Assembly: GCA_045616505.1 (NCBI GenBank)
Contig: JAZLGV010000108.1
Span: 1 to 20,717 of the forward strand
From: JAKSUT01 sp045616505
GTDB lineage: Bacteria > Cyanobacteriota > Vampirovibrionia > Gastranaerophilales > Gastranaerophilaceae
Length of the DNA stretch: 20,717 nucleotides
Direction: 5' to 3'
Positions within the stretch are counted from its first letter, which is position 1, and the number at the start of each line of letters is the position of its first letter. Shown here piece after piece: positions 1 to 7,809 of this stretch. A program made the translations under genes and the position numbers. The notes under the pieces were generated by a model. It made no database searches and was not told where the DNA came from. It saw only the letters and a list, made by a program, of their open reading frames with translations.

Positions 1-1
1 A

Positions 2-253
2 CAACTTGCTGATGCTAAAAATAATGTTGAAAGTCTTATCCAAGCTAGCAACACTTTAACAAATCAATATTTCACTAAACAAAAAGAAACTCAACTTAAA
101 CAAACTCAAGCTTTAGAAAAGAAACTTTCTCTTGATAAAGATAAATGGGAAAAAAGATTATCTATGCACGAATCTGAATTGAAAGGTTTCCAAGAAGGCT
201 TCAAAAACTCAGTAAAAGAAGAATTCACTCCAAATTTCGCTAAATTCGCTTAA
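2..253 (+). CDS. C-terminal end of an unrecognised coiled-coil protein (partial)
   Basis: An open frame enters from the left edge and ends in TAA at 251-253, giving the last 83 residues of a longer protein. The visible part is highly charged and rich in Gln, Lys, Glu and Leu, with heptad-like spacing that suggests a long helix or coiled coil, and it ends in the motif FTPNFAKFA. It has no Cys, no membrane segment and no catalytic motif. I do not recognise the family. It could be a cytoplasmic structural or chromosome-associated protein, but nothing here decides that. A strong terminator follows about 60 bases downstream, so it is the last gene of its transcript. Confidence 0.75.
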   Translation, partial: QLADAKNNVESLIQASNTLTNQYFTKQKETQLKQTQALEKKLSLDKDKWEKRLSMHESELKGFQEGFKNSVKEEFTPNFAKFA

Positions 254-313
254 TAAATACAAATTAAATAAAATTTAAAAGGTTATGGTTATAAGGTATG
301 GTAATTAATAAGT

Positions 314-340
314 AAAGGCATCTATAAAAGATGCCTTTTT
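314..340 (+). terminator. Rho-independent terminator
   Basis: A perfect 10-bp stem (AAAGGCATCT at 314-323 with AGATGCCTTT at 329-338) closes a 5-base loop and runs into a T tract (336-340, then ATTTG). It sits between two convergent genes and ends the transcript of the coiled-coil gene. In the other direction the tract after the stem is only TTTACTTATT, so it may stop the phosphoesterase transcript less efficiently. Confidence 0.9.
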
Positions 341-350
341 ATTTGTTTAT

Positions 351-1091
351 TTACATATGTCTTGTTTCTGGATTTATCAAAATCGTTGAAAGTTTTTCTG
401 CACCTACAAAATCACGTTTTGCCAAAATATCTGCCGCTTTTTCTTTATCATAATCAAGAAGTTGATGTTCCAAACTATAACTACCTGATGTTAAATTGAT
501 AATTATATATGAGGCTTTCGGTTCAGAAGAAAATGGTCTTCCAACACTACCAGCATTTACAACTGTTTGTTTTGAATGAGTCTGATAGCCGCACGGAATA
601 TGAGTATGTCCACACAAAATCAAATTTGCATCTGTACCTTTAATAATTTCTTCTACTTCTTCAAGCTTCATATTCGGAAAAATATTTTCATCATTACGTC
701 TTGGAGAGCCATGCACAAGCAAAACCTTCAAACCTTCAACTTGTAACTCTTTTTGAGCAGGCAAAGACGCCAAAAATTCTTTTTGCTTAGAATTAAGCAA
801 CTTAGCATCTGCTTCTAGTGCATTTCCCATAATCGGCAAATTTGATTTAACTTTATCAACAAAATCTGCACTATTTACTATCATAAAATCTGTATTACCT
901 TGAATAATCTCAAAATTATCATCTTTTGCAAGTTCCATGATTTTATCAACTGCTAAATCTGGTTGAGGTCCAGCCATTGCTAAATCACCTAAACAAAATA
1001 TTTTATCAATTTCATTTGTTTTAATATCTTGCAAAACAGTTTCAAGGGCTTGCATATTTCCATGTATATCTGAAATTACTGCGATTTTCAT
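351..1091 (-). CDS. YfcE/MJ0936-type calcineurin-like metallophosphoesterase
   Basis: A 246-residue cytoplasmic phosphoesterase of the small prokaryotic calcineurin-like family, which hydrolyses phosphomonoesters or phosphodiesters at a two-metal centre. All family blocks are present in order: SDIHGN (D8, H10), GDLAMAGP (D36), GNTD (N66), HGSP (H127), GHTHIP (161-166) and NAGSVGRP. Length and fold order match the family. The start is fixed by a good ribosome-binding site, AAGGAG, read on the minus strand at 1101-1106. It diverges from ispG across only 41 bases. A possible -10 (TAGAAT, minus strand, 1128-1133) overlaps the ispG start codon, but I see no matching -35. The true substrate cannot be told from sequence; related proteins act on cyclic nucleotides or phospho-sugars in vitro. 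Confidence 0.9.
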   Translation of the reverse strand: MKIAVISDIHGNMQALETVLQDIKTNEIDKIFCLGDLAMAGPQPDLAVDKIMELAKDDNFEIIQGNTDFMIVNSADFVDKVKSNLPIMGNALEADAKLLNSKQKEFLASLPAQKELQVEGLKVLLVHGSPRRNDENIFPNMKLEEVEEIIKGTDANLILCGHTHIPCGYQTHSKQTVVNAGSVGRPFSSEPKASYIIINLTSGSYSLEHQLLDYDKEKAADILAKRDFVGAEKLSTILINPETRHM

Positions 1092-1117
1092 ATTTATAAA
1101 CTCCTTTTTATTATTTG

Positions 1118-1126
1118 TGTTAAAAT
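1118..1126 (+). promoter_or_regulatory. Extended -10 promoter of ispG
   Basis: TGT followed by TAAAAT (1121-1126) is an extended -10 element. No good -35 lies 16-18 bases upstream. The -10 ends exactly six bases before the ispG ATG at 1133, which places the predicted transcript start at or next to the start codon. No Shine-Dalgarno sequence lies between them. Confidence 0.55.
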
Positions 1127-1132
1127 TATTCT

Positions 1133-2185
1133 ATGATAAACAGAAGAAAAACAAAACAAATACAAATAGGTAATATAAAAATAGGTTCTGATTCTCAAAT
1201 TTCAGTTCAATCAATGTGTAATACTGACACGAGAGATGTGAATGCTACATTACAACAAATAAACGCACTTGCTGATGCTGGTTGTGAAATTGCTAGACTT
1301 GCCGTTCTTAACCATGATGCATCTGCTGCAATAAAAGAAATTGTCAAAAAATCACCACTTCCAATTGTCGCAGACATTCATTTCAACCATAAACTCGCAA
1401 TTGAATGTATAAACAATGGTGTTCAAGCACTTAGACTTAACCCTGGAAATATTGGAAAACTTGAAAACATAAAACAAGTTGTAACCTTAGCAAAACAACA
1501 ACAAATCCCAATTCGTATTGGTATAAATGCAGGTTCATTAGAAAAAGAATTTCAAGAAGAAAACATTCCACTTTCTGAAAAAATGGTAAAAAGTGCATTG
1601 AAACATATACAAATATTAGAAGATTTGAATTTTGATTTAATAAAAGTATCATTAAAATCATCTGACGTTATGACAACTATTGACGCATACAAGTCAATAG
1701 CAGAAAAAATAGAATATCCACTTCACTTAGGAATTACAGAAGCAGGAACAATGAAAGGCGGAATTGTAAAATCTGCAATTGGACTTGGTTCTTTACTCTC
1801 TCAAGGAATCGGAGATACAATAAGAGTTTCTTTAACAGAAAACCCTGTTGAAGAAGTACACGCAGGCTTTGCAATACTAAAAGCATTAGGATTAAGACAA
1901 AAAGGTGTAAATTTTGTATCTTGTCCAACATGTGGAAGATGTCAAATTGATTTAATAGGTCTTGCAAAAAAAGTAGAAGAAAGATTTAAAGATTTGGATA
2001 AACCTATAACAATTGCAACAATGGGTTGTCCAGTTAATGGCCCAGGAGAAGCAAAACATGCTGACTTTGGTATCGCTGGTGCTATAAAAGAAGGATACAT
2101 ATTTAAAAAAGGTAAAATCATTGCAAGAGTTCCAGAAGAAGAATTACTAGACAAGCTTTCTGAACTAATTAATGAAAGTTTATAA
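1133..2185 (+). CDS. ispG: 4-hydroxy-3-methylbut-2-en-1-yl diphosphate synthase (flavodoxin/ferredoxin)
   Basis: IspG (GcpE) reductively converts methylerythritol cyclodiphosphate to HMBPP, the penultimate step of the MEP isoprenoid pathway, using a [4Fe-4S] cluster in the cytoplasm. The 350-residue length fits the short bacterial form: an N-terminal TIM barrel (about 1-250) followed by the cluster domain. Cluster ligands are visible as SCPTCGRCQ (C264, C267) and MGCPVNGPGEAKHADFG (C299, with E306 as the expected fourth ligand). The N-terminal SVQSM and CEIARLA motifs are also family hallmarks. The ATG at 1133 has no ribosome-binding site, and the -10 box is six bases upstream, so the mRNA may be leaderless. 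The small secreted-protein gene follows after 72 bases with no terminator seen, so some read-through is possible. Confidence 0.96.
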   Translation: MINRRKTKQIQIGNIKIGSDSQISVQSMCNTDTRDVNATLQQINALADAGCEIARLAVLNHDASAAIKEIVKKSPLPIVADIHFNHKLAIECINNGVQALRLNPGNIGKLENIKQVVTLAKQQQIPIRIGINAGSLEKEFQEENIPLSEKMVKSALKHIQILEDLNFDLIKVSLKSSDVMTTIDAYKSIAEKIEYPLHLGITEAGTMKGGIVKSAIGLGSLLSQGIGDTIRVSLTENPVEEVHAGFAILKALGLRQKGVNFVSCPTCGRCQIDLIGLAKKVEERFKDLDKPITIATMGCPVNGPGEAKHADFGIAGAIKEGYIFKKGKIIARVPEEELLDKLSELINESL

Positions 2186-2235
2186 TGTATAAAGATTACT
2201 TAATATAGTTGCAGAAAACAAAAAAATAATGTATT

Positions 2236-2249
2236 CTCTTATAAAGAGG
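2236..2249 (+). promoter_or_regulatory. Ribosome-binding site partly within a small hairpin
   Basis: The Shine-Dalgarno sequence AGAGG (2245-2249) decides the start at 2258, eight bases on. CTCTT (2236-2240) can pair with AAGAG (2244-2248) around a 3-base loop and would cover most of it. The 5-bp stem is weak and may be chance. Confidence 0.4.
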
Positions 2250-2257
2250 TGTTTATT

Positions 2258-2566
2258 ATGAAAAAAATATTTTATATATTAATAGGTTTAATTTTATTTA
2301 ACGCAAACATTGCACAAGCAGAAGTTACTGTTGATGAAATAACTTCAGAAAGATATGTTAAAAATCATGGTTATTCTGATGAAACATATCGCTTAATGAA
2401 TTTACAACATGCTCAAATCGCAGGAACAGAAGCTGATGTTGTGCCTCAACCTCAAAATTATAGAAAATTCAGTCTTATTAGAAAATTCTTTATATATTTA
2501 GACCCAGCTCTTGACGATGGTCGTTTTGGTGAACATAGCATAGAATTCACTCAAAAATCATATTAA
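2258..2566 (+). CDS. Small secreted protein of unknown function
   Basis: A 102-residue protein I do not recognise. A classical signal peptide covers residues 1-21 (two Lys, a hydrophobic stretch, then a cleavable AQA), leaving a mature domain of about 81 residues with no Cys and no further membrane segment. The mature part has many aromatic and charged residues and the patterns ERYVKNHGYSDE and FIYLDPALDDGRFGE. The ATG at 2258 is preferred over a GTG at 2249 because AGAGG lies eight bases before it and the signal peptide begins there. Its TAA overlaps the end of convergent nuoN by 4 bp. It is probably periplasmic or exported; its role is unknown. Confidence 0.75.
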   Translation: MKKIFYILIGLILFNANIAQAEVTVDEITSERYVKNHGYSDETYRLMNLQHAQIAGTEADVVPQPQNYRKFSLIRKFFIYLDPALDDGRFGEHSIEFTQKSY

Positions 2567-4002
2567 ACGTTATAAGCAATTAACTGGCATAATTCGATAA
2601 TTTTTTCTGGACACAAGCCTAGAATTAAGGTTATTAGTGTGCAGAAATATAAAATTACGATTGCGGAACTTGTTTTGTGGGCAATAATAGAACTTTCAAC
2701 TTTGTCAGATTTTTCAAACATATATCTTATAACATTCAAATAACAATACATTGACACCACAACAGTCAAAATTATCAATAACAAAAATGGTAAAAACACT
2801 AAACCAGATCTTGCTATTGCTGAAAGTAAATAGATTTTTGAAACAAAACCTGATGTTAATGGTATCCCTGCTAATCCTAAAATACATATTGCAAAACACA
2901 ACGTAAAAATAGGATTTGTATAAGCAAAGTTTTTAAACTCATACAATTTATTAGAAAACGGTGAATTTTCTAATATAACAATAGCTGCAACGACACCGAT
3001 ATACATAAATACAAAACAAATTAAATAAAATAAAACGGTTGATAAATTATAAACCGAAACCAGTGCTGCTGAAAATAAAACATAAGAAAAATTAGCACTC
3101 ACGCTACAAGCCAATAATTTCTTTATGTTTCTTTGTCTAATTGCTAATAAATTAGCCCAAACAGAGGTTAATACAGCAATTAAAACTAAAACAAAAGTAA
3201 GTTCATAACTATAACTTAACGGAAATACTAATAATCTTGTTAAAATACCAAATAGAGCTAATTTAGGAACAATTGATAAAATACCAAGAATTGAAGTAGA
3301 AGCCCCTTCATAAATATCAACTATCCAATTTGAAAAAGGTAAAACTCCAAGTTTAAATGACAATCCAGAAACAATCATAATTACTGCCATTGAATACAAT
3401 AATGTTGGTTGTTTACCATCAAAAAATTCATAAATTTCAGTAAAATTAAATGAATTTGAAATACCGTATAAATATGCAACTCCAAACAAAAATATTGCAG
3501 ATGCAATTAAACTTATAACAAAAAATTTTAATGCTGATTCTTTTGAAAAATATCCATTATCAAAAGCTATCATAAATGTTGAAGAAACAGACAAAATTTC
3601 TAATGCTACAAACATTGTCAAAAAATCATTTGCAGAAACCAATGTCAATGCTCCTAAGATATTTGTCAAAAATAAAGCATTAAAATGAAACGCATTACTT
3701 CTATTTGCTGCTAATGTTCTTTTAGTTAAAAACACCAATAAGAATGATGAAATTAATATAAAAACTTTAAAAAACATTGTAAAACTATCAGAAATAATAG
3801 TGTTATTAAAAGCATAACAAATTGGTTCTATTTGAACTTTTGAACATAATGCAGCAGATATAAAAATACCTAAAATAGAAATCCATTTTGAAATCTTATA
3901 TTTACTTGCATCACAAAAGAATGAAAGAACAAGTTGAATACCAATAAACAACAATATTGATAACTCAGGAAGTATTAAATTTATTTTATTAAAAAATTCC
4001 AT
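2563..4002 (-). CDS. nuoN: NADH-quinone oxidoreductase subunit N (complex I antiporter-like)
   Basis: The last gene of the nuoJKLMN operon, 479 residues with about 14 membrane helices. NuoN is one of three antiporter-like proton channels in the complex I membrane arm. It keeps every expected channel residue: E135 (FVALEILS, E. coli E133), K217 (SFKLGVLPF, E. coli K217), K247 (VPKLALFG, E. coli K247) and K389 (GFVSKIYL, E. coli K395). The helix-breaking pieces and the IKKLLACSV motif are also in place. The start is an ATG 18 bases after the nuoM stop, with GAGG somewhat far upstream. The stop overlaps the end of the convergent secreted-protein gene by 4 bp, leaving no room for a terminator. 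It is the only one of the five subunits here with a fully canonical residue set. Confidence 0.92.
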   Translation of the reverse strand: MEFFNKINLILPELSILLFIGIQLVLSFFCDASKYKISKWISILGIFISAALCSKVQIEPICYAFNNTIISDSFTMFFKVFILISSFLLVFLTKRTLAANRSNAFHFNALFLTNILGALTLVSANDFLTMFVALEILSVSSTFMIAFDNGYFSKESALKFFVISLIASAIFLFGVAYLYGISNSFNFTEIYEFFDGKQPTLLYSMAVIMIVSGLSFKLGVLPFSNWIVDIYEGASTSILGILSIVPKLALFGILTRLLVFPLSYSYELTFVLVLIAVLTSVWANLLAIRQRNIKKLLACSVSANFSYVLFSAALVSVYNLSTVLFYLICFVFMYIGVVAAIVILENSPFSNKLYEFKNFAYTNPIFTLCFAICILGLAGIPLTSGFVSKIYLLSAIARSGLVFLPFLLLIILTVVVSMYCYLNVIRYMFEKSDKVESSIIAHKTSSAIVILYFCTLITLILGLCPEKIIELCQLIAYNV

Positions 4003-4020
4003 TAAATTTATTCTACCTCA

Positions 4021-5562
4021 TCAAACCTGTAAAACATTCACTAAATTTTCGACAAATGGTTCTAATAAATCTAAAATTGAAGCTGGGAATAGACCAAAAA
4101 CAATTATAGAAACAACAAGAACTAATAACACAACAAATTCATGATTGGAAATATCTGAAACAGCAGTATCAATCTGATATTTTTCAAAAATATTTCCAAA
4201 AAATACTTTATGCATAAACTTCAAGATATACGACACGCTGAAAAACATCGCAAAGATAGAAATTACGCTACATACCTTATACCAAACATCATAACCGTCT
4301 AACGACGTATTAAAAGAGCCTAAGAAAGTTAAAAATTTAGAAACAAAGCCAATAGTAAAAGGTGTTCCAATCAATGCCACACAAACAATTAATGCAAAGC
4401 CCATTAATCTTGGCATAACATGTCCTAACCCACCCAATTCTAGCAAATCAGAAGTTTTTGTACGCATGCAAACAATACCTGTAATCAAAATTAAACCTGC
4501 AAATATAATTGAATGTGCAAGCATTTGAAATATTGCACCTGAAATTCCTAAAAAATTCATAGAACACAAGCCTAACAAAATAATACCTGCACTTGAAAGA
4601 CTTGAATATACAACCATTTTCTTTATGTCATTTTGAGCAAAAGCAACTATTGCAAAATACAATATATTTATCGTTGCAAATATCGCTAAAATTGGTGCTA
4701 CAAAAACAAAAGCTTCAGGTAAAAGTTCAATATTAAATCTTTCAATACTGTAAGCACCACTAATTAACAAAACCGTATTTAAAATAATACAAACAGGTAA
4801 TGAAGAATTTTTATGCGTATCTACAATCCACGAATGGAAAGGAACAATCGCCAATTTTATTGCAAATCCAATTAAACATAAAATTGAAATTATAATTTGC
4901 ATAAATAATGGAAAATCAGGATCCTTTACGACAATTTCAGAAAAATTTGCTGTCATATTTTCATAAATAATGAAATTATAAGCATGTAGCAACAAAATAC
5001 CAACTAATAAAAACAAACTTCCAAAAAATGTATATAGAACATATTGCATTGCAGTATCTTTTGAATTTTCTTTACCCCATAATGAAATTAAGAAATAAAC
5101 AGGTATTAGCATTAATTCAAAGAACAAGAAGAATAAAAACATATCTCTTGCCGCAAATAAACCTAATACACAAGTTTCTAAAAATAACATTAAAGAATAA
5201 TAAAGCTTAAATTTAAATTTTATTGCGTTCTTACTTACAATCAAAGCAATTAAAAAGATAAATGATGTCAAAACCACCATCAATAAAGATAAAATGTCTA
5301 AACCAAATAACATTTTTATCCCGATTACTTTAATCCAACTTATTCCAGCAAGTGAAAACTCACTTAAATAATTTATGCCGTAATTTATTTGTGAATTATA
5401 AAATACTAAAAATAATATTGAATATGCAAAATGGAAAGAGGCAAACGTTTTTGCAAAACGTCTTATTAAAACAACTTTTCCGCTAAAAATTGGCAAGAAC
5501 AACAAAATTGCCGCAATTAAAGGCGAAAATATTAATGCTAAAACTGACAAACTATTTTCCAC
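4021..5562 (-). CDS. nuoM: NADH-quinone oxidoreductase subunit M (complex I antiporter-like), altered channel residues
   Basis: A 513-residue protein with about 14 membrane helices, recognised as NuoM by FFELMLIPVYFLISLWG, AIKLAIVPFHSW and MLAHSIIFAGL and by its place between nuoL and nuoN. The start is taken as GTG at 5560-5562 because a strong GGAGG lies five bases before it and it follows the nuoL stop by one base. Upstream in-frame starts (TTG at 5592, ATG at 5586) lie inside nuoL and lack a ribosome-binding site. Numbered from this GTG, the TM5 Glu (E149) and TM7 Lys (K236) are kept. The TM8 Lys (E. coli K265) is I267, the APTAGSV loop is absent, and the hallmark NuoM Glu (E. coli E407, in GEF) is K409 (SKF), as in L- and N-type subunits. 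Confidence 0.88.
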   Translation of the reverse strand: MENSLSVLALIFSPLIAAILLFLPIFSGKVVLIRRFAKTFASFHFAYSILFLVFYNSQINYGINYLSEFSLAGISWIKVIGIKMLFGLDILSLLMVVLTSFIFLIALIVSKNAIKFKFKLYYSLMLFLETCVLGLFAARDMFLFFLFFELMLIPVYFLISLWGKENSKDTAMQYVLYTFFGSLFLLVGILLLHAYNFIIYENMTANFSEIVVKDPDFPLFMQIIISILCLIGFAIKLAIVPFHSWIVDTHKNSSLPVCIILNTVLLISGAYSIERFNIELLPEAFVFVAPILAIFATINILYFAIVAFAQNDIKKMVVYSSLSSAGIILLGLCSMNFLGISGAIFQMLAHSIIFAGLILITGIVCMRTKTSDLLELGGLGHVMPRLMGFALIVCVALIGTPFTIGFVSKFLTFLGSFNTSLDGYDVWYKVCSVISIFAMFFSVSYILKFMHKVFFGNIFEKYQIDTAVSDISNHEFVVLLVLVVSIIVFGLFPASILDLLEPFVENLVNVLQV

Positions 5563-5563
5563 A

Positions 5564-7474
5564 TTAACCTCCACCCAATAATCCATACTCAATAATAATC
5601 GTATATGTAAACATCAATGCTGCAAAAATTATTGCGATAAAAATCACAGAATAAGTCAAATAACTTTGAAAAGAACCTGTTTGCATTTTAGAAAAAATCC
5701 AAGAAGCAGAACGGCAAATCAAATTTGCAACACGAATAATACTTTTAAAAACATATTTATCAATAAAATCACAAATATAAGCTAAACAAGAATAAATTTT
5801 CCTATACAAAAATTCGTAAAAATCATCAATACCAAAACCGTTTAGCAATAAATTAGATACAGGTTTTGGTACAAACTTATTTAAACCTCTTCGATACCAC
5901 TCAAAAGTAACAACTGCAACTACTAAAATCATTGGCAATATAATAAAAATCAAATTAAAATCTACTATACTAAATTTTTCAGGAATATCTGATTTTATTA
6001 AATTTTCAAACGGTCTTTTTACAAAATATCCTATAAGCACAACAATAATTGTTAAAAATGCTACTGAAAAATTCAAAATCAATGAAGTTGGATTAATTTT
6101 ATAAGAATTTCGTCTTTTACCTTCAAACACATAAAAATATAAACGTACAAGGTAAAAAGCTTCCAATAAAGAAACTAAAATCAAAACTATTAAACAAACA
6201 ATATTTGAACTATCAAATGTATTAAATAAAATCAATTCTTTTGAAAAATATCCGCTAAAGAATATTCCTAAAATAGAAATTATCGCAACTAAAAACGAAA
6301 TTGCACACATAGGAATTTCACTTCTCATACCGCCCATAAATTTAATATTTTTCAACCCAGAAAGCGAAGCAACAACTATTCCACTAATTAAAAACAAAAT
6401 TGCATTTGCAAACAAAAACGTAATCATATACAAAGCAGCAGCATTATAAAAACCTAACCCTAATGCTAAAAATACAATTCCAACTTGAGAACTTGTAGAA
6501 TATGATAAAAGCTTATTAATATCAACTTGACATAACGCACATAAAGCACAAATCAATGCACTACAAGCACCAACAATAGTTACTATAAGTAACAACAATT
6601 CTGAATTTGCAATAACAGGATAAATTCTTAACAATAAAAAGATTCCCAATGAAACATAAACTGAATTAACTAATGCACTAATCGGTGCAGGCACATCGTT
6701 TAAATTTTCTAACCAAGTATGTAATGGGAATTGAGCCGATTTAATAAGAGCGGAAATAACAAACAAACATCCAATGATATTATAAATCACATCATTAGTA
6801 TATGAACCTAAATAATCACCGATATCAGCAATACTTACAAACGGAACAGAAGTTAAATCATAACTTCCTGAATATTCAAACATAATTGTTATTGTTGCAA
6901 TAGTACCAATTAAGAAAAAGACATTACTTAAACTATCAACTAATAACATATTTTTAGCGGACAAAGAAGATGACTCTTTTTTATACCAAAAACCTGATAA
7001 CAAATAAATAGAAACACCTAACAATGCCCAGAACAAACTTGATTGAAATAAATTTGCACTAAATATAAAGCCAAAAACTGAAAACATAAATAAGTTCATA
7101 TATCCGAAAAATCTTGAAAAGCTTTTGTCTTTATACATGAATTTTACAGAATATACTTGGATAAACATACACAATATGCTTACAATCAACCCCATTAAGA
7201 CTGACAATTTATCAACATAAATTCCTAAATTCAAACAAAAATTTTGAATTTTCAAAAAAGGAAAAATAAAATCTGTTGATATATTTGCATTTTGAGCAAT
7301 AAAAATCAAAGCTCCAACAAAAAATACAATACAAGTAAACAAAGAGCCTAAAGATAAAGCTGAAATCAATCTTCTTGATTGAACGAGATTAAAGAAACGT
7401 CCCAACACAATCAATGCAAAAATCCATATCGGAACTAAAAGAACTATAAACATATTATCTATAAAAAAATTCAT
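5564..7474 (-). CDS. nuoL: NADH-quinone oxidoreductase subunit L (complex I antiporter-like), many channel residues lost
   Basis: A 636-residue protein with about 16 membrane helices plus the C-terminal lateral helix region (about 530-600) that is specific to NuoL. Family identity is clear from RFFGYMNLF, YLLSGFWY, KSAQFPLHTWL, KLLSYSTSSQVG and FSGYFSKELIL. Compared with E. coli without gaps in each block, several channel residues are replaced: A150 for E144, N184 for D178, N270 for H254, Y349 for H334, F353 for H338 and N357 for K342. The Lys residues K245 (E. coli K229) and K412 (E. coli K399) remain. The start ATG overlaps the nuoK stop as ATGA, a translational-coupling arrangement. The reading frame is intact over its full length, so this is not a pseudogene. 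Whether it still moves protons is doubtful. Confidence 0.9.
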   Translation of the reverse strand: MNFFIDNMFIVLLVPIWIFALIVLGRFFNLVQSRRLISALSLGSLFTCIVFFVGALIFIAQNANISTDFIFPFLKIQNFCLNLGIYVDKLSVLMGLIVSILCMFIQVYSVKFMYKDKSFSRFFGYMNLFMFSVFGFIFSANLFQSSLFWALLGVSIYLLSGFWYKKESSSLSAKNMLLVDSLSNVFFLIGTIATITIMFEYSGSYDLTSVPFVSIADIGDYLGSYTNDVIYNIIGCLFVISALIKSAQFPLHTWLENLNDVPAPISALVNSVYVSLGIFLLLRIYPVIANSELLLLIVTIVGACSALICALCALCQVDINKLLSYSTSSQVGIVFLALGLGFYNAAALYMITFLFANAILFLISGIVVASLSGLKNIKFMGGMRSEIPMCAISFLVAIISILGIFFSGYFSKELILFNTFDSSNIVCLIVLILVSLLEAFYLVRLYFYVFEGKRRNSYKINPTSLILNFSVAFLTIIVVLIGYFVKRPFENLIKSDIPEKFSIVDFNLIFIILPMILVVAVVTFEWYRRGLNKFVPKPVSNLLLNGFGIDDFYEFLYRKIYSCLAYICDFIDKYVFKSIIRVANLICRSASWIFSKMQTGSFQSYLTYSVIFIAIIFAALMFTYTIIIEYGLLGGG

Positions 7475-7809
7475 CCCTTTAATTCCTCATAATCTTCCAC
7501 ATCAGTTGAATGTTTATCTTTAAACATCATATAAAAAATCGAAACTAAAATAACGATTTCAGCCAAATTTAAAAACATATAAAATACTGAAAAAACAGCA
7601 CCTTCAAGTCTTACCGAATCAAAAAAGTTAGCAAAAGCAAGAAAATTGATATTTACAGAACAGAAAATAAAACATATTGATAAAAAGACTTTAAAAATAT
7701 CTTTTGAAACAACAGTTCCAAATATTCCGATAATCAACAACACTAATGCTAAAGCCAAATAATGATACAAACTTATATCAAAAATCATACTCAAAATTTC
7801 ATTATTCAT
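7471..7809 (-). CDS. nuoK: NADH-quinone oxidoreductase subunit K, TM2 glutamate replaced
   Basis: A 112-residue, three-helix subunit that forms the coupling (E) channel of complex I together with NuoJ, A and H. It aligns with E. coli NuoK over its length: GTVVSKDIFKVFLSI matches the loop and TM2 start, and NLAEIVILVS matches the TM3 AAAEASIGLA block. The TM3 Glu is present (E84, E. coli E72). The TM2 Glu, reported as essential in E. coli (E36), is Cys here (C46). The C-terminus is a little longer and acidic. GGAGG five bases before the ATG fixes the start. The gene overlaps nuoJ by 8 bp upstream and nuoL by 4 bp downstream. It is too short for a NuoJ-NuoK fusion of the HyfE type and lacks the neighbours of an MrpC-type antiporter subunit. 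Confidence 0.87.
   Translation of the reverse strand: MNNEILSMIFDISLYHYLALALVLLIIGIFGTVVSKDIFKVFLSICFIFCSVNINFLAFANFFDSVRLEGAVFSVFYMFLNLAEIVILVSIFYMMFKDKHSTDVEDYEELKG

Noticed and set aside
281..292. Tandem GGTTAT repeat in the gap after the coiled-coil gene
   Set aside because: Only two copies in AT-rich spacer DNA, with no flanking structure.
5563..5592. Longer nuoM starting at TTG 5592 or ATG 5586
   Set aside because: These starts lie inside nuoL and lack a ribosome-binding site. The GTG at 5562 has GGAGG five bases upstream.
5564..7474. nuoL as a decaying pseudogene
   Set aside because: The frame is intact at full length, structural motifs are kept, and translational coupling with its neighbours is preserved, so selective residue replacement fits better than decay.
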